Of a stretch of 64,000 nucleotides of DNA, positions 12,801-25,077 are shown piece after piece. The notes below the pieces were generated by a model. The model was not told where the DNA came from and searched no databases. It was given only the letters and a program-made list of their open reading frames with translations. Source of the stretch: Pseudopithomyces maydicus (taxonomy: Eukaryota; Ascomycota; Dothideomycetes; Pleosporales; Didymosphaeriaceae). A program made the translations under genes and the position numbers. Each line of letters opens with the position of its first letter. The first letter of the stretch is position 1. The stretch lies in contig JANTUC010000010.1 in NCBI GenBank assembly GCA_026873275.1, positions 1,178,001-1,242,000 of the forward strand, given 5' to 3'.

Positions 12801-14700
12801 AGGATTTATACCTATAAATACTTGAAATTTATAATCTTTATAGACTATAAGAACCTATTATAATTTATAATAATAAAAGAATTAATATTATAATAAGCAC
12901 GATAATTAGAAGCCCTTAAATAATATAAATTTAAAATTTTATATATACTAGGAAAAGAGAATAGATAAGTAAATATTTTTAGTAAAAGAAAAGATCTTAT
13001 AGGAGATAAAATTAAGACTTACTTAGTAATTTTTAAAGAAAATAAAGATGGATTGCTAAGACCTATAATAAAACTTAACTAATTAATAATAGTTACTAAA
13101 GATGTATTAAAGGAACAGTAAAAGGAGGTTATATAATAATATTATAATAACTTTTTTTATAGATATCTAGAAATTAGTAAAATAATAGAACTAATTTAAT
13201 AAAATTATAACTTTAAAGGAATTAAAAAAACTATAATTAATTATATTAAAAAGTGCGTAGACTACTAGAGAAATAAATATATAATATACCTAAAGTATAG
13301 AGAAATATAAGCTATTAAAATACCTATAGCATTATAAGAAGATATTATTATAAATTTTATTATTAAATTACTAGGATTAATAGACCCGGCTATAGAAGTT
13401 AAGTATAATATAATATTAATTATTATAGATAAATTTATAAAATATACTAAAATAATACCTTATAAGAAGGAATATACTATAGACTAACTAAGATATCTTA
13501 TATTTAATAGACTTATAAGATATTATAATATATTAAAAATAATTATTAGCAATAGGGATAAACTCTTTATATTAAATTACTAAATAATACTTATGTTGCC
13601 TGGCATCTATTGGGACCAAAAGGTTTCATTTAGATTATCATTTATATCTATTATCTCATTTCGATAGTACTAGATAGCAGAGCATGCTTTAGTATTCTTT
13701 ATATCTATTATTATCTTGGCAATTGCATAGCAGCACAAGTTCGAACTATAGTATAATTATATAAATTAAAAGAAAAGAACACTATTTAAGAGCTAGTTAT
13801 TAGTTATATAGTATATAGAGCTTATTTCCTTATTACTAGGTAGTTGCAAACAGCAATTTTCTCATTAAAAAAAAAAAAAAAAACAACACTTATAACACTT
13901 ATTAGAATAAAATAGAAGCTATTAATAGCTTATTATTTATAAATAGATAGATAAATAGAATATACTAATTAGACTATCAAAATATACCTATATATCTACT
14001 GTAATAAAAAGAAAGATAATTAGTTTTATTATTACTCTTAATATAAATAGTATATAATAATAAAAAATTAGTAATAACTAGAATTATACTATACTATATA
14101 AACTATAAAAAATATCTATATCTCTTTAATTAAGTTTTACTAATAGTTATTAATATAGTAAAAGCAGAGAAAATTACAGAAATTATAAAATAAATATATA
14201 AAAAATTATAGGAAAATCTTAAGAAGTCTTAATAATAAATAATTTCCTATATTAATAAGAAATAAAAAACGGTACTTTAGCTAAAAAAGGGGGATAAAGT
14301 ATATTTATTTATAAAAAATCTTCGCACGCAGAAGAAGAAATATAAAAAATTAAATTATATTAAAGTTAAATTATTTTTTATTTCTAAATAAATATTATTA
14401 ATAAACTATAAGTTAGAACTACCGCCAGACGTAAAAATATACTTAGTATTTTATATATTATTATTAGAACTAGTAAACTTAAAAATACTAATTTAAATTA
14501 TCTTCTATTACTAAGCTAAGGAAGAAAATAAGTTTAAAGTAGAATATATTTTAAATATATAATATAGCTTAGGGTAAAGAAATAATAAATATCTTATTAA
14601 ATAGAAAAGATATTTTAATAACAAAAATATATAGGAGTTAGAAAAGAACCTAAGTAATTATTAATAAAAATTAAAGGAATACTATAATAGGATAACGCTA
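9880..14700 (+). mobile_element. Second RIP-degraded chromovirus body (gag-pol-chromodomain)
   Basis: Reading through stops gives an aspartic protease-like region (near 11100-11400), a clear Ty3/Gypsy reverse transcriptase (about 11850-12230, with motifs resembling KKNGELR, YRVLN, NKYPLP and YLDDILVYS), RNase H, an integrase, the HPVFHVSLLEP-type integrase end (near 14440-14470) and a chromodomain (about 14560-14690, with YLIKWKGY- and TWEP-like motifs in decayed form). The integrase is interrupted by the 295-bp repeat at 13594-13888. Limits are approximate. No 5' LTR was identified with confidence. Its 3' UTR and polypurine tract may lie beyond the Copia insertion, around 20552-20796. Confidence 0.75.
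13594..13888 (+). repeat. 295-bp short dispersed repeat with poly-A stretch, nested in the chromovirus
   Basis: The unit begins TGTTGCC and ends in CAACA after a run of about 17 A, so its termini form a 5-bp inverted repeat. It is flanked by CTTA (13590-13593 and 13889-13892; ACTTA if the terminal A is shared). A second copy at 23363-24175 is split by a solo LTR, and a third inverted, diverged copy lies near 28870-29150. It keeps many C and G residues that its surroundings have lost. It could be a small solo LTR, a TRIM or a SINE-like unit. I found no coding capacity and no convincing Pol III boxes. Confidence 0.65.
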
Positions 14701-15105
14701 TTACTATAGAAAAGAATATAGAAATATATTTAAGTATTTAAGGAAGAAACTAGAACTAATAAAGAATTATTTAATAGGTTTAAAGTTATCTATATTATAG
14801 GTAAATAATCTATTAAGGTATTAATTACAGGATAAGTTAATAATATTATATTTATTATTTTACCTTCCGCCTCTATATTTATAGTAAAATATAAGATCTT
14901 TTTATAAATATACTTTTTAGCTTAAGCTAATATTTTTTTATTTTTTAATAATCTAATAATAATTAATACTAACTTCTTTTTATTCTTTTTAATTTTTTTC
15001 TTATACTCTTCACAAGTCTTATTAAGAGATATCTATAATATATTAATATAAAAAATTTTTAGCAAACATATTTAGTATATTTTAAATTTAAGTTTAATAT
15101 AATAT

Positions 15106-15361
15106 TATCAGATATCGCGGTGTTCGGATATCATCCGGTATTAGGGATAGGTAGTGTAGGATACTATAATTATCTATTTATATAGTAATTTATTATAAGA
15201 TAATTAGAACTTATTAATTATTCTATTTTATATTTTTCGCCAGCGGCGCCCTATCTAAATTCTAATAGGAGGCCCCTATATTATTTCTTAATAGGTTAAT
15301 TATTTATCCCTCTAATAGCTAGCTATAATTTGCTATAAATTCTAGTACGCTATTTAATACA
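15106..15361 (-). repeat. LTR (left) of the Copia element
   Basis: This 256-bp repeat is nearly identical in layout to 20305-20551 and to the reverse complement of 29218-29472. It is preceded by the AATAT target duplication. Because pol runs on the minus strand, this left copy is the 3' LTR in element terms. Confidence 0.75.
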
Positions 15362-18300
15362 CCCCTTTAGCTTAAAAGCCTTATTATAAGCTGCGTATAC
15401 TAGTTAATTAATTCTTTATTATAAGGCCCTCCAGTTGCTCCTATAGGTTATTTAAATTAAATTCTTTTAGCGTCGCTTCTTTACGCGCTATAAGTCCTAG
15501 TTAATTTAGGAAACTTATCTATTTTGCGGCTAGTAAGGCCTTTATAAAATTATTTGCTATTATTTTATTAAATAGTGTATACTCTATCTTAATTATCTTT
15601 CGGATTAATAGGTCGCGGAGTTAGTATTTATAAATATTAATGTGTTAAAGCTTTATATAGAGTTTTATTATATCTTTATTAACTAGTTTAATTATCTGGG
15701 TGTTATTGCATTTAATTATTATTATAGAATTAGTTAGAGTAACTTAAAGTTCCTTTAGTAATTATAACGTAAAAATTATCTCTTTAGCTATCTAAGATAG
15801 TGCGAGTAGTTTCACCTCTATTATTAAGGTTATAATTATATTTTATTTACTCATACGCTAGGCGATAAGTTTATTAAATAGCTTAATAATATATCCTTAT
15901 AAGCTTTTTTGGTTTAATATATTATTTATAAAGAATATATTACTTATAATTTTAAAGTCTTTGTCTCTCCTAAGTTTAAAGACTAGCGATTTTAATTCCT
16001 TAAAATAAAGTAGTACGCGATTTATAGTATTTTAATATTTAATACTTAAATTAATAAGAAAGTAGGCAAGCTGTAACATTATAAAAACTATATTTAATCT
16101 TATAGTAACAGCTGTAAATAGGAGTAACCTAACTTTATATTAAAAGTAATTAATTTTAGCTAAATTTATAAGTTTACTTCTTAATTTAAGCTTAATACTT
16201 AATATTAATATATTATACCTTATATCTTATTAGCTGATAAATTAACTAATCTTATTTATATATATAGATTAGGATAGTTAAATAATTTATTATTTCTAAT
16301 TATATAGGATCTCTACGTTTAAAAATTATTAAAGGTTATCTCCTTCTATATAGGGGTATTTATTCTAAATTAAATTAATTATATTTATTGCCTCCTATTC
16401 TTATTTACTATAGTACGCGATTATAATATTGTCTATATAAAAGAAAATAATAATTCTATTTTTAATTATACAGTATAGCTCCTATAATACTTATTTAAAA
16501 TTAATTTAGGCTAGAGTTGCTGTAAATTCCTTTTATTAGAGTAATAGTAAGATATAAAGGCTATATAATACCTTCTAGAGTTTAAGTAGAGTGCTAAGTT
16601 TTTAATATCCCCTTAGTATTCTTATATAGATTTCTTAATTAATTATTGCATATACGAAAGCGTTAGTTATATTATATTATTTAAGTTTAAGGTCGAATTT
16701 AGCTATAATAGCTATAAATATTTAAAAGGAGTAACTTATAAGCGTTACAGCGTATATATCTTAAGCTATAATATTATACTACTAATCTCCTCTTATTATA
16801 AGCTAAGCTTTATATTTATTAAGGTAATAAGCTTTATCTAGCTTATAGGTATATACCTATATATAATCTAAAATTTAGTATCTAGCGCGTTTAATTAGTC
16901 TAATTAAAATTTCAGTCTAGGATTTTATTTATATATAATTCTTAAGGTGCTCTTATTTAGCTTTTTTAAATATATAATAGAGTAAGTGCTCCTTAAGTTT
17001 TAATCTTATTATAGATAATAATAGAAGTTAACTTAGGTATAGCTTAATCCCTTTTACTATTATTCTTCTAAGTTAAGTTTTATTAACTGGTTTGCTCTTA
17101 TATTATTTAATATAACTTAATTAAGTATTTACTATAAAGGCGGCTGCCTATAGTATTATTATTAATAATAATATATATAGGGTCTATTAGTCTGCTATAC
17201 TATTATAGTCTCCTATTATACCTAGAGTTAGCAGAACTACAGGTAGTAGAGTTAATAGTAGTATTAAATATACCTCTATAACTTTTCTTTTATAATAATA
17301 CTTAAATTACTTTTTATATAGAGCTTTATCTTGCGTCTCTTTATCTTTATAAAAGTTTTTAGTCTTTAGTTCTCTGTTATAAGTTCTTAAAAGTTTAACT
17401 ATCTTTATCTATATTGCGATTTCCTCTAAGGTATTATATATTAAGTTATTTATAAGGTCTTTAGTTTTATTATTAAAGATTATATTCTTATTAAATATAA
17501 TATTTTAGATATTAATAATTTTAGCTATAGATAGGATCTATATATAATAAATATTTATTAACTAGTATTCTATAAGGTATCTAATTCAGGCTTTTAGGTT
17601 TAGCCTTTATAGTTTTAATTTTCCCTAGTATATATTATTTATTATTGCGAAAGCTTTACAGCTATACGCTTATAAATAGACTTAATTTAATTTTTAAGAT
17701 TTAGTAACTATGCTATTTATAGTAGTAGTATATATAAAGAATATTTTATATAACGTCTTCTACTTATTTAGATAGTTCGGCGTTTAATTATATAAGTATA
17801 CTATTACTTTAGTAATCTCTAGCTAAAGTTTCTATAAAAGATTTATATTTAATTAAATTACGCGCGCTTTCTCTTTTATTATACTTTTTAAGTATTTAGC
17901 TCCTCTATTCTGTGCTTAAATATTAGGAGTAAAAGGCTTAAGCCTAATTAACTAAGAGGTATACTAATATGTTACTTCTTACTTTATTATAATAATTTTA
18001 TTGTCCATTTTAATCACTTTTATAGTAATATTGAATTATTTCTTTATAAATTAGATAAAATAATTTAATAGTTAAATAATGGAGCGTGCTGGTCTATTAT
18101 TACTAAAATAAAAGTTCTATATATATTAGGAGTATTAATATATAATTAATAGCTAGCTCCTCTCCTTTGTAAAACTGCCTTTTTTATACTTATAGAAATT
18201 TATAGTGATTTATTTACTAAGTCCTTTATTATTAATTCTTAGAGCTCTGCGTATTTAACACTTTAATTTTAATTTACTATATATATTATATTAAACTATA

Positions 18301-20304
18301 GTAATATCTTTAATTCGCACCCCTTAAATTATTATATAAGGTATTTAATTACGGACGGCCTAAAGTATTTAAGTTATTTATATTATAGTATAGTAGTTGC
18401 CTTCTGCGGCAGCCTCTTATTTTAATTTATTTATATATAAAAGGTATTATAATCTATAGTGGGATATTTAATAACTTACTAATTATAGTATTCTATTAGG
18501 ATAACTATTACTAAGCCATCCCGTCTTTAAAGACTTATTAAATTTTATTAATTTTTCTACTAAATTCCTTGTCTTCGCAGTAATTAGAATAATATAAGGT
18601 TATAAAGGAAATTAAAGCACTACGTAATATTATTAATATATAATGTATAATTACCTTTTAATCCTTTTATCCTTATATTTACTATTCTATATCCTTTAAT
18701 CTAAACTTTTAAGTTCCTAGCCTAAATATAATCTCTAAAACCTAATAGGTAAATATTATTTAATCTTATAAAATTATTATATATATGCGTAGTTAAGCCA
18801 GAATCTAGGATAAATATATTCTTTAATAAATATCTTTAATTACTTACACTATATATACTTATTATTATATTTTTATTAAGTCTTATAACCTCGCGCTTAT
18901 TTAGTTAATAGATAGTTATATCTAGTGTCTAAGAAGTTTTAAGTTAGCTAAATATTATAGAAGCAGATAATAAGCTTAGGTAAGACTATTTTAAGTTTTT
19001 ATTTAGGTTTTAAACTATCCTCTATAAGTCTAAGTTATTCTGCATTTTATATATTACCAGCTTTATAATATATTTATTTAGTTTAAACTAGTCTAGGGTC
19101 TCTAGGTTTAAGTTAATATAATAGTAATTATTAATATTATGGCGCTATTTATAAGCTAGATATATATCCTTAATTTTTACTATATTCCTTTATTAGAATG
19201 GCTTAGACTTTCTACTAAGTATATTTATTTTACACTTTAGTAGCTTTTAGCCTAAATTAGTAGATAGTATTTTAATTTATACACCTTAGGGATCTCCTTA
19301 TATATTTAAGTTGAATTTACTGCTTACTGTATAGGCTATTTTATTTATTATAAAGGCAGCTTTTACTTTACTTTATATTAAATAGCTTAGGCTTATATAT
19401 TTATAAAAGAGTTTTATTATTTATCTTTTATTTATTTTATTTTAGTCGCTCCCTACACTAGTAAATATTACTATTTATACTAGGGTAATCTTTATAATTA
19501 CTTTTAGGAAGTTATTTATAATTAGTATATTTTATATTATATCCCTATCTTAAGGGCTTCGGCGCGAGTTACTACTTAGTTATATTTATTAAGCTATAAT
19601 TCCTAATTTTATAGGATTCTTATAGGTTTTAATAATTTATAGTACCTTTTATATACTCTTTTAATCTTATCTTTAAGGTCCACTCCCACTATTAATTAGA
19701 GATTTTTAATTTATATACGGAGGGTTCTATATTTCTTAAAGTAATTTACTTAAAGGTGTAAGCTTATAATAGCATTCAGATATTTAATTATTAATATAAT
19801 ACTTATATGTTTATCGCGATAATTTTGCTTATATATCTTATATAATTTAAATATTATTCTAAACTCCTTTATATTACTATTATATACTTCCTTTCCTTCT
19901 ACTAAAAGGTTAAAATATTATATTAATATTACTAGGGTTGGCGTATCTAGCTTAATAATATTAATTAACTCTTATTTTATAGCTTATACGCTTTTTTATT
20001 TAGTCCTTATTAATAATATTATTATTAACAGGGTTTGCGTAGCTGTAGCTAGTTTATAATTTAATATAAGTAGTAGCTAGAGTTTAATAGGCTTTATGCG
20101 GGGTTATGCGTTGCCTTTAAAATTAATAATATTTTATATCTCTAGGGCTTTGTATTACATTTTAACTTATTAATATTAGGGGATTTATTTACTTATATTA
20201 ATTAGAATAACTGTTACATCCCTTTAGACTTAGTTTATTATTATTCTCGCGTATTTTATTTATATTCGCTCGTTATTAAGGTAGTAAGACTCTTAATTAT
20301 TAAA

Positions 20305-20551
20305 TATTACAGTATTTAGATATCGTCCGGTATTAGGAATAGATAGTATAGGATACTATAATTACTTATTTATATAATAATTTATTATAAGATAATTAGA
20401 ACTTATTAATTATTCTATCTTATATTTTTTGCTAGCAGCGCCCTATCCGAGTTCTAATAGAAGGCCCCTATATTATTTCTTAGTAGGTTAATTACCTATC
20501 CCTCTAATGGCTAGCTATGATTTGCTATGAATTCTAGTACACTATTTAACA
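20305..20551 (-). repeat. LTR (right) of the Copia element
   Basis: This is the partner of 15106-15361, about 247 bp, with a short internal deletion and rearrangement near its left end. AATAT follows directly. In element orientation it is the 5' LTR. Confidence 0.75.
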
Positions 20552-22499
20552 AATATAATACTCGCGATTTTTAGCATTATAGTTAAAATAAAAAGATTCT
20601 GCAATAGTATCGGCTTAAAAAATTTTATTATAAAAATAAAGCTTATAAATAGTGGATTTAGTAGGTATATTAACCTATATACTTAAGCGTATACTATAGG
20701 GTAAATATTTATATAAAATAGGTAAGTGCGATTATATAATTTAGGAATAAATTAGTTAAAGGGAGGGAATAATATTATAATTTAAATTTTAATATAAGAT
20801 TATTATATCTTATACCTATTAGTAGTTTATTATAGGGTTAATAATTTCTATAATTACGCGCTGTGCCGTATAACTATATTATAATTATATAGTTATATAA
20901 GTGCTCTATAATAAGCACTTTATATTTATATTTAATATTTTACTACTTCATAAAAAGTGCTTAATAAGAAATATTTAATAAAAAGTATTTAGTAAAAAGT
21001 AATTTCTAGGAACTGCTTGCTAGTAAGTAGGGCTAGTATATAATATATAAAAATTTAAAATATTAATTTTAATATTTATATTTAACCTATTTATTAATCT
21101 ATTATTTAGATTTACTTAGGCCCCCTTATTAATTTAGTATTATATATAATACTAATACTAACTACTCTATTAATTTACTTATATAGTTAATAATCCTTCT
21201 TTCTTTATAAGTTACTCCTGCCTAAGAATCAATCTTAACCTCTAGGACTAGCAACCCTTGTGGTCTTAATAATAGAATAAAAAAATAAATTTTATAAATA
21301 AATTATTATATTAACTAATAAGTAATAATAATATAAAGGGACTATTAAAATAAAATATATTATTTATTTTATAAGGTCTTTTAGTAGTCCCTATAAAGAC
21401 TAGCACTAATAATATAATATTATTATAATATTATAATATTAAAAGTATGCTGCAGATTAGCTAAAAATTGAATATTATAATTAAAATTAATATTACTTTT
21501 ATACTTAAAAAACTGTCTAGATAATAGGCTAAAGAGGTTATAAAAAACTAAAAAGTTTATATTTTAATAGAGGGAAGCCTACTTTACTATATTAAATAAA
21601 TTTAAAAGAATAACCTATTTATATTATAAATATAATATAATATTATTATTTTAGCACCTGCTAAGCACGGTAAAAATAGATAATTATTATAATAAAAAAT
21701 AGACTTTAAAGGTATACTATATTATAGTAATAAGGTTTTTATATTAAAAGAGCCCATATAAAAGGCAGAGATTTTATAATATTATTATAATAATTTATTA
21801 ATAGGGCACTTTAGTAGAGTTTAAATTTTAGAATTTATTAATAAATTATATTATTAGCTAAACCTAGATGCCTTTATAAAAGAATATATTAACTTATATA
21901 TAATATATATATAAATAAAGATATCTAGATAACGCTCTATAAATAAATTAATATTATTATTAATACTTTAGGGGTCTTAGTAAGAATTAATATTAGATTT
22001 GATTATTAATCTCCTTTTTAATAAGGATAAAAAAGAGGTAATTAATATTATTTAAGTAAGAATAGATAAATATATTAAAATAACTTAATATATCCTTATT
22101 ATTAAAATTTTAGAGACTAGTTAAATAGCTTAATTATTTTTAAAAAAGATAGTAAGGTATTTTAGAATTTTTATAAATATTATATTAGATAGGAGTTCTA
22201 TCTTTATATTAATATTTTAATTAGAATTCTGCTTTATAATAAAAATAAAATATTATTTCAATACTATTTTTTATTCCTAGACTAATAAATAGATAAAATA
22301 ATAAAATTAGACTTTAGAGTAGTATCTATATATTTATATTTATAAAGATTAATAAAATTAGCTATAACTACTCCTAATTATAAAATTTCTTTATAATAAT
22401 TTAAAAAATATAATTATAGAACTATTTTTATTCTTCGTCTATTATAGGTTCTACCTATATTTAAATTATAAATTAATAATATTTAATAAAATCTTAACT
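20552..22499. other. Unassigned RIP-mutated repeat DNA, with a possible polypurine tract and LTR
   Basis: This stretch is extremely AT-rich with no open frame. A purine run (AAAGGGAGGGAATAAT, about 20780-20796) precedes an LTR-like non-coding block of roughly 450 bp. This could be the 3' end of the chromovirus at 9880-14700, displaced by the Copia insertion. The rest (21250-22499) reads as fragments of degraded retroelement coding sequence that I cannot assign to a family. Confidence 0.35.
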
Positions 22500-22700
22500 A
22501 TAATAGCCAGTCTCAATCGAGACCCACAGGTTCCAGAAAGTTCTAATAATTGATACAACGAGCGATTATTTAATTAGTTATAAAGTACACATAGAAGATT
22601 CATTTAATTATATAAAAAGTTATTTTAAAAGAAAACAGATTTAGTATAATTAAACACTATAATAATTACTATTTTATACCTATAAGACACTCCTAAACCT
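22500..22700 (+). repeat. Left arm of a long inverted repeat with a palindromic core
   Basis: The sequence from 22501 matches the reverse complement of about 30080-30290 for more than 100 bp, with weaker similarity to about 200 bp. The outer part contains the 16-bp block AGTCTCAATCGAGACC (22509-22524). This is the right arm's perfect palindrome with two G-to-A changes. The arms could be terminal inverted repeats of a 7.8-kb composite, or two independent copies of one repeat in opposite orientation. Confidence 0.55.
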
Positions 22701-23362
22701 CTACTACGCCCTTTATTTAAGCTTCCTCTTTATAAAGCTTAAAAATATTCTTTAGATTTTTATTTAAATCTATCTTCCTCTTCTAGTTACTTTTATCTTT
22801 AGTTAACTAATAATTATCGTCTTTTAGCATATTTTCTATAATTTTAACCTAAGATTCTATAAAAGAAATATAGAATTTATTCTAAAAATTTATATTTATT
22901 AGGATTAGCACCAGCACCAGCACTAGTATAAATTTTAAAATTTTAATTTACTAAGTTCTAGAGCGAGTCTATATTTAGTATCTAATAATAAAAACCTTAA
23001 AATTAAGGCTATTTTATTATTATCGCAAACTACCTTTTTAGTATATAATTATAGCTTTACTAGGCGTTCTTTACTTAAAGAGACTATAATATTTATTTTA
23101 TTATTCTATCTTAATAGCTTTTTGCCCCTAAAGCCTTTAAAGAATAATTTAATTATTTTATTTACTTCCTAATTATTTAGAAATAGTAGTAGAAGTCTTA
23201 AAAGTAGAGAAAGATATTTTAAAAGTAGAAGTATAATAAAATATAATTAAATTATAAAAATATCAAAATATATATTATATTAGACGTTAGGACTAGCTAT
23301 TATTATTAAGTTTCCCTAAATTAAATTAGACGTCCTAAAAAGTAATTTTAATTATAATAAAG
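22700..23362. other. RIP-mutated DNA without recognisable genes
   Basis: This is AT-rich sequence with no intact frame. A short GC-bearing run of CACCAG-type repeats lies near 22910-22925. The stretch may be retroelement gag on the minus strand, but I could not support a family. Confidence 0.3.
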
Positions 23363-24175
23363 TGTTGCCTGGCATCTATTAGAATTAAAAGATTTTATTT
23401 AGATTATTATTTATATCTATTATCTTATTTTAATAATACTAGATAGCAGTGTTACGATCACGGCGGGACTAAATAAGGCGTTAAAAAAAATTACACGCAG
23501 GAAATCAATAATAAAAGGTTAACTATATTGGGCCCCGCAGGCTAGCTAGAATAGAAGCTTATATTATCTATTATATAATAAAATCCGGCATAAGCAAGAG
23601 ATCCTAGGGACCTTAGAGGTCCTAAGGACCTTAGAAGATTTAGAGACCTTAGGGTTTAAACAGAACCTTCTAGATAAAGAAGAATGGTATATAGTTCCTA
23701 AAGATCTTTAAATAGGTTTTATTCTTTATAGTTAACTTTTTATATATCTTTATATACTTATTTATAGCTAAATCGAAGCTCTTCTTTATAATTAAGAATT
23801 ATTAGTCTTTATAAAAGATAGTTATTTTACTTTTAGCAGTAAAATAGGGATATTTATATTACCTATTATTTAACTATTACTTAACTACTAAATACCTATA
23901 AGGCTCCTAAGAAGCCTGCCTACGCTTATATAGACTAGATAAGTAGAAACCCCTTATAACAAGCAGAGTATACTTTAGTATTTTTTATATTTAAAACTAC
24001 TGTCTTGGCAATTATATAGCAGCACAAGTTTAAATTATAATATAGTTATATAAATTAGAAGAAAAGAACACTATTTAAAAGCTAGTTATTAGTCGTATAG
24101 TATATAGAGCTTATTTCCTTATTACTAAGTAGTTGTAAACAGCAATTTTCTCATCAAAAAAAAAAAAAAAACTAT
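23363..24175 (+). repeat. Second copy of the 295-bp repeat, split by a solo LTR
   Basis: 23363-23449 and 23962-24175 together align with the copy at 13594-13888. They share the TGTTGCCTGGCATCTATT start, the central AGATAGCAG, and the end with a poly-A run. The solo LTR at 23450-23961 sits at the AGCAG in its middle and has duplicated those five bases. Confidence 0.7.
23450..23961 (+). mobile_element. Solo LTR of the first chromovirus family (512 bp)
   Basis: It starts TGTTACGATC and ends CTTATAACA. The pentamer AGCAG is present immediately before (23445-23449) and after (23962-23966), a clean 5-bp target duplication. Its last 240 bp match the end of the LTR at 9156-9781. No internal region is present, so the insertion was resolved by LTR-LTR recombination. 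Its GC content is higher than that of the surroundings in the first half (23450-23700). Confidence 0.8.
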
Positions 24176-25077
24176 AATAGCACGCCTCTAAGTTCTAACT
24201 AGAAATAAAAAAGTAATAGAACTATATTAATAATATATCTTTAAAATATAAATATAATACTATAATAAATATTATTAATTCTAATTCTTTTTAAAGGGGA
24301 ATTTAGTATTACTTTCTATAAAAAATTTAAAAGCCCTTTATTTAAATAAAAAGTTATCTTTTTAATATATTAATTCCTTTTTTTATAAAGGAGCTAATAG
24401 GGAAATAAGCTTATAAATTAATTTTATTTAAAGGCTTTAAAATTTATTTAATATTTTATACCTCTTTATTAAAGCCCTATAAATTAAGGGATAGTAAAGA
24501 AATTATAAATTTATAATTTATAAAGACTAATAAAAGTGTTAGAATAGAGAAATACTATAAAATTAAAATACTATTAAATAAAAGAAAAGTAAAGGGTGTC
24601 CTTTAATATTAACTAAAATAAAAGGGATAAAATAAGGAATGTAATTAATAGGTTCTAGAAAAAGATATTAATAAAGAATTAATATTATAATTTATAAATT
24701 TAAAAAGAAGAAAGTTAAAATAGTTAATATTATTAAAATTAATTAAGCCGCGCTATAAGGGTGTATTAATATTATTTTATAAAAGAGTAAATACTAAAGA
24801 GAGGGCATAGAGCCTAAACTAAAAATAGAATAATTATTAAAATCTTTTAATTATAATTATTATAATTATAACTATAGTAATTAATACTATTATAATTAAA
24901 GGACACCTTAACAGCGCCGCTATAGAGCTTTTTAATTATTATATTATTTTAAAAATTACTACTACTAACGGGGCAGCTATATTTTTTATATTTAATTTTA
25001 AAAGGAGTAGTAGAGAGACGTATAGTAACTAATATTAATATATTATAAGAATATAAATTTAAAATAAACAAAATTTA
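24176..25077 (+). mobile_element. Third chromovirus remnant: integrase end plus chromodomain
   Basis: Reading through stops at about 24270-24740 gives a linker ending in a FKIYPIFYTSLLKPY-type integrase C-terminus. A chromodomain follows with LVKWKGW-like and PEKDI-like motifs and a basic KRRKLK tail. It differs enough from the other two chromodomains in this window to represent a separate family. The remaining sequence up to the Tc1-type element has no identifiable content. Confidence 0.65.

Larger units (their letters stand above)
15106..20551 (-). mobile_element. Complete but RIP-degraded Ty1/Copia LTR retrotransposon
   Basis: Direct repeats at 15106-15361 and 20305-20551 are about 250 bp each. 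They are bounded by identical 5-bp duplications AATAT (15101-15105 and 20552-20556). The boundaries are confirmed by a better preserved solo copy at 29218-29472. On the minus strand, decayed Copia-type motifs can be read: an FFYVDDI-like reverse transcriptase motif near 16420-16460, and a WVYKYKLDKA-like RT N-terminal motif followed by an YKARLV-like stretch near 16790-16870. The gene order therefore runs right to left. Every frame is destroyed by RIP-type transitions. Confidence 0.8.
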
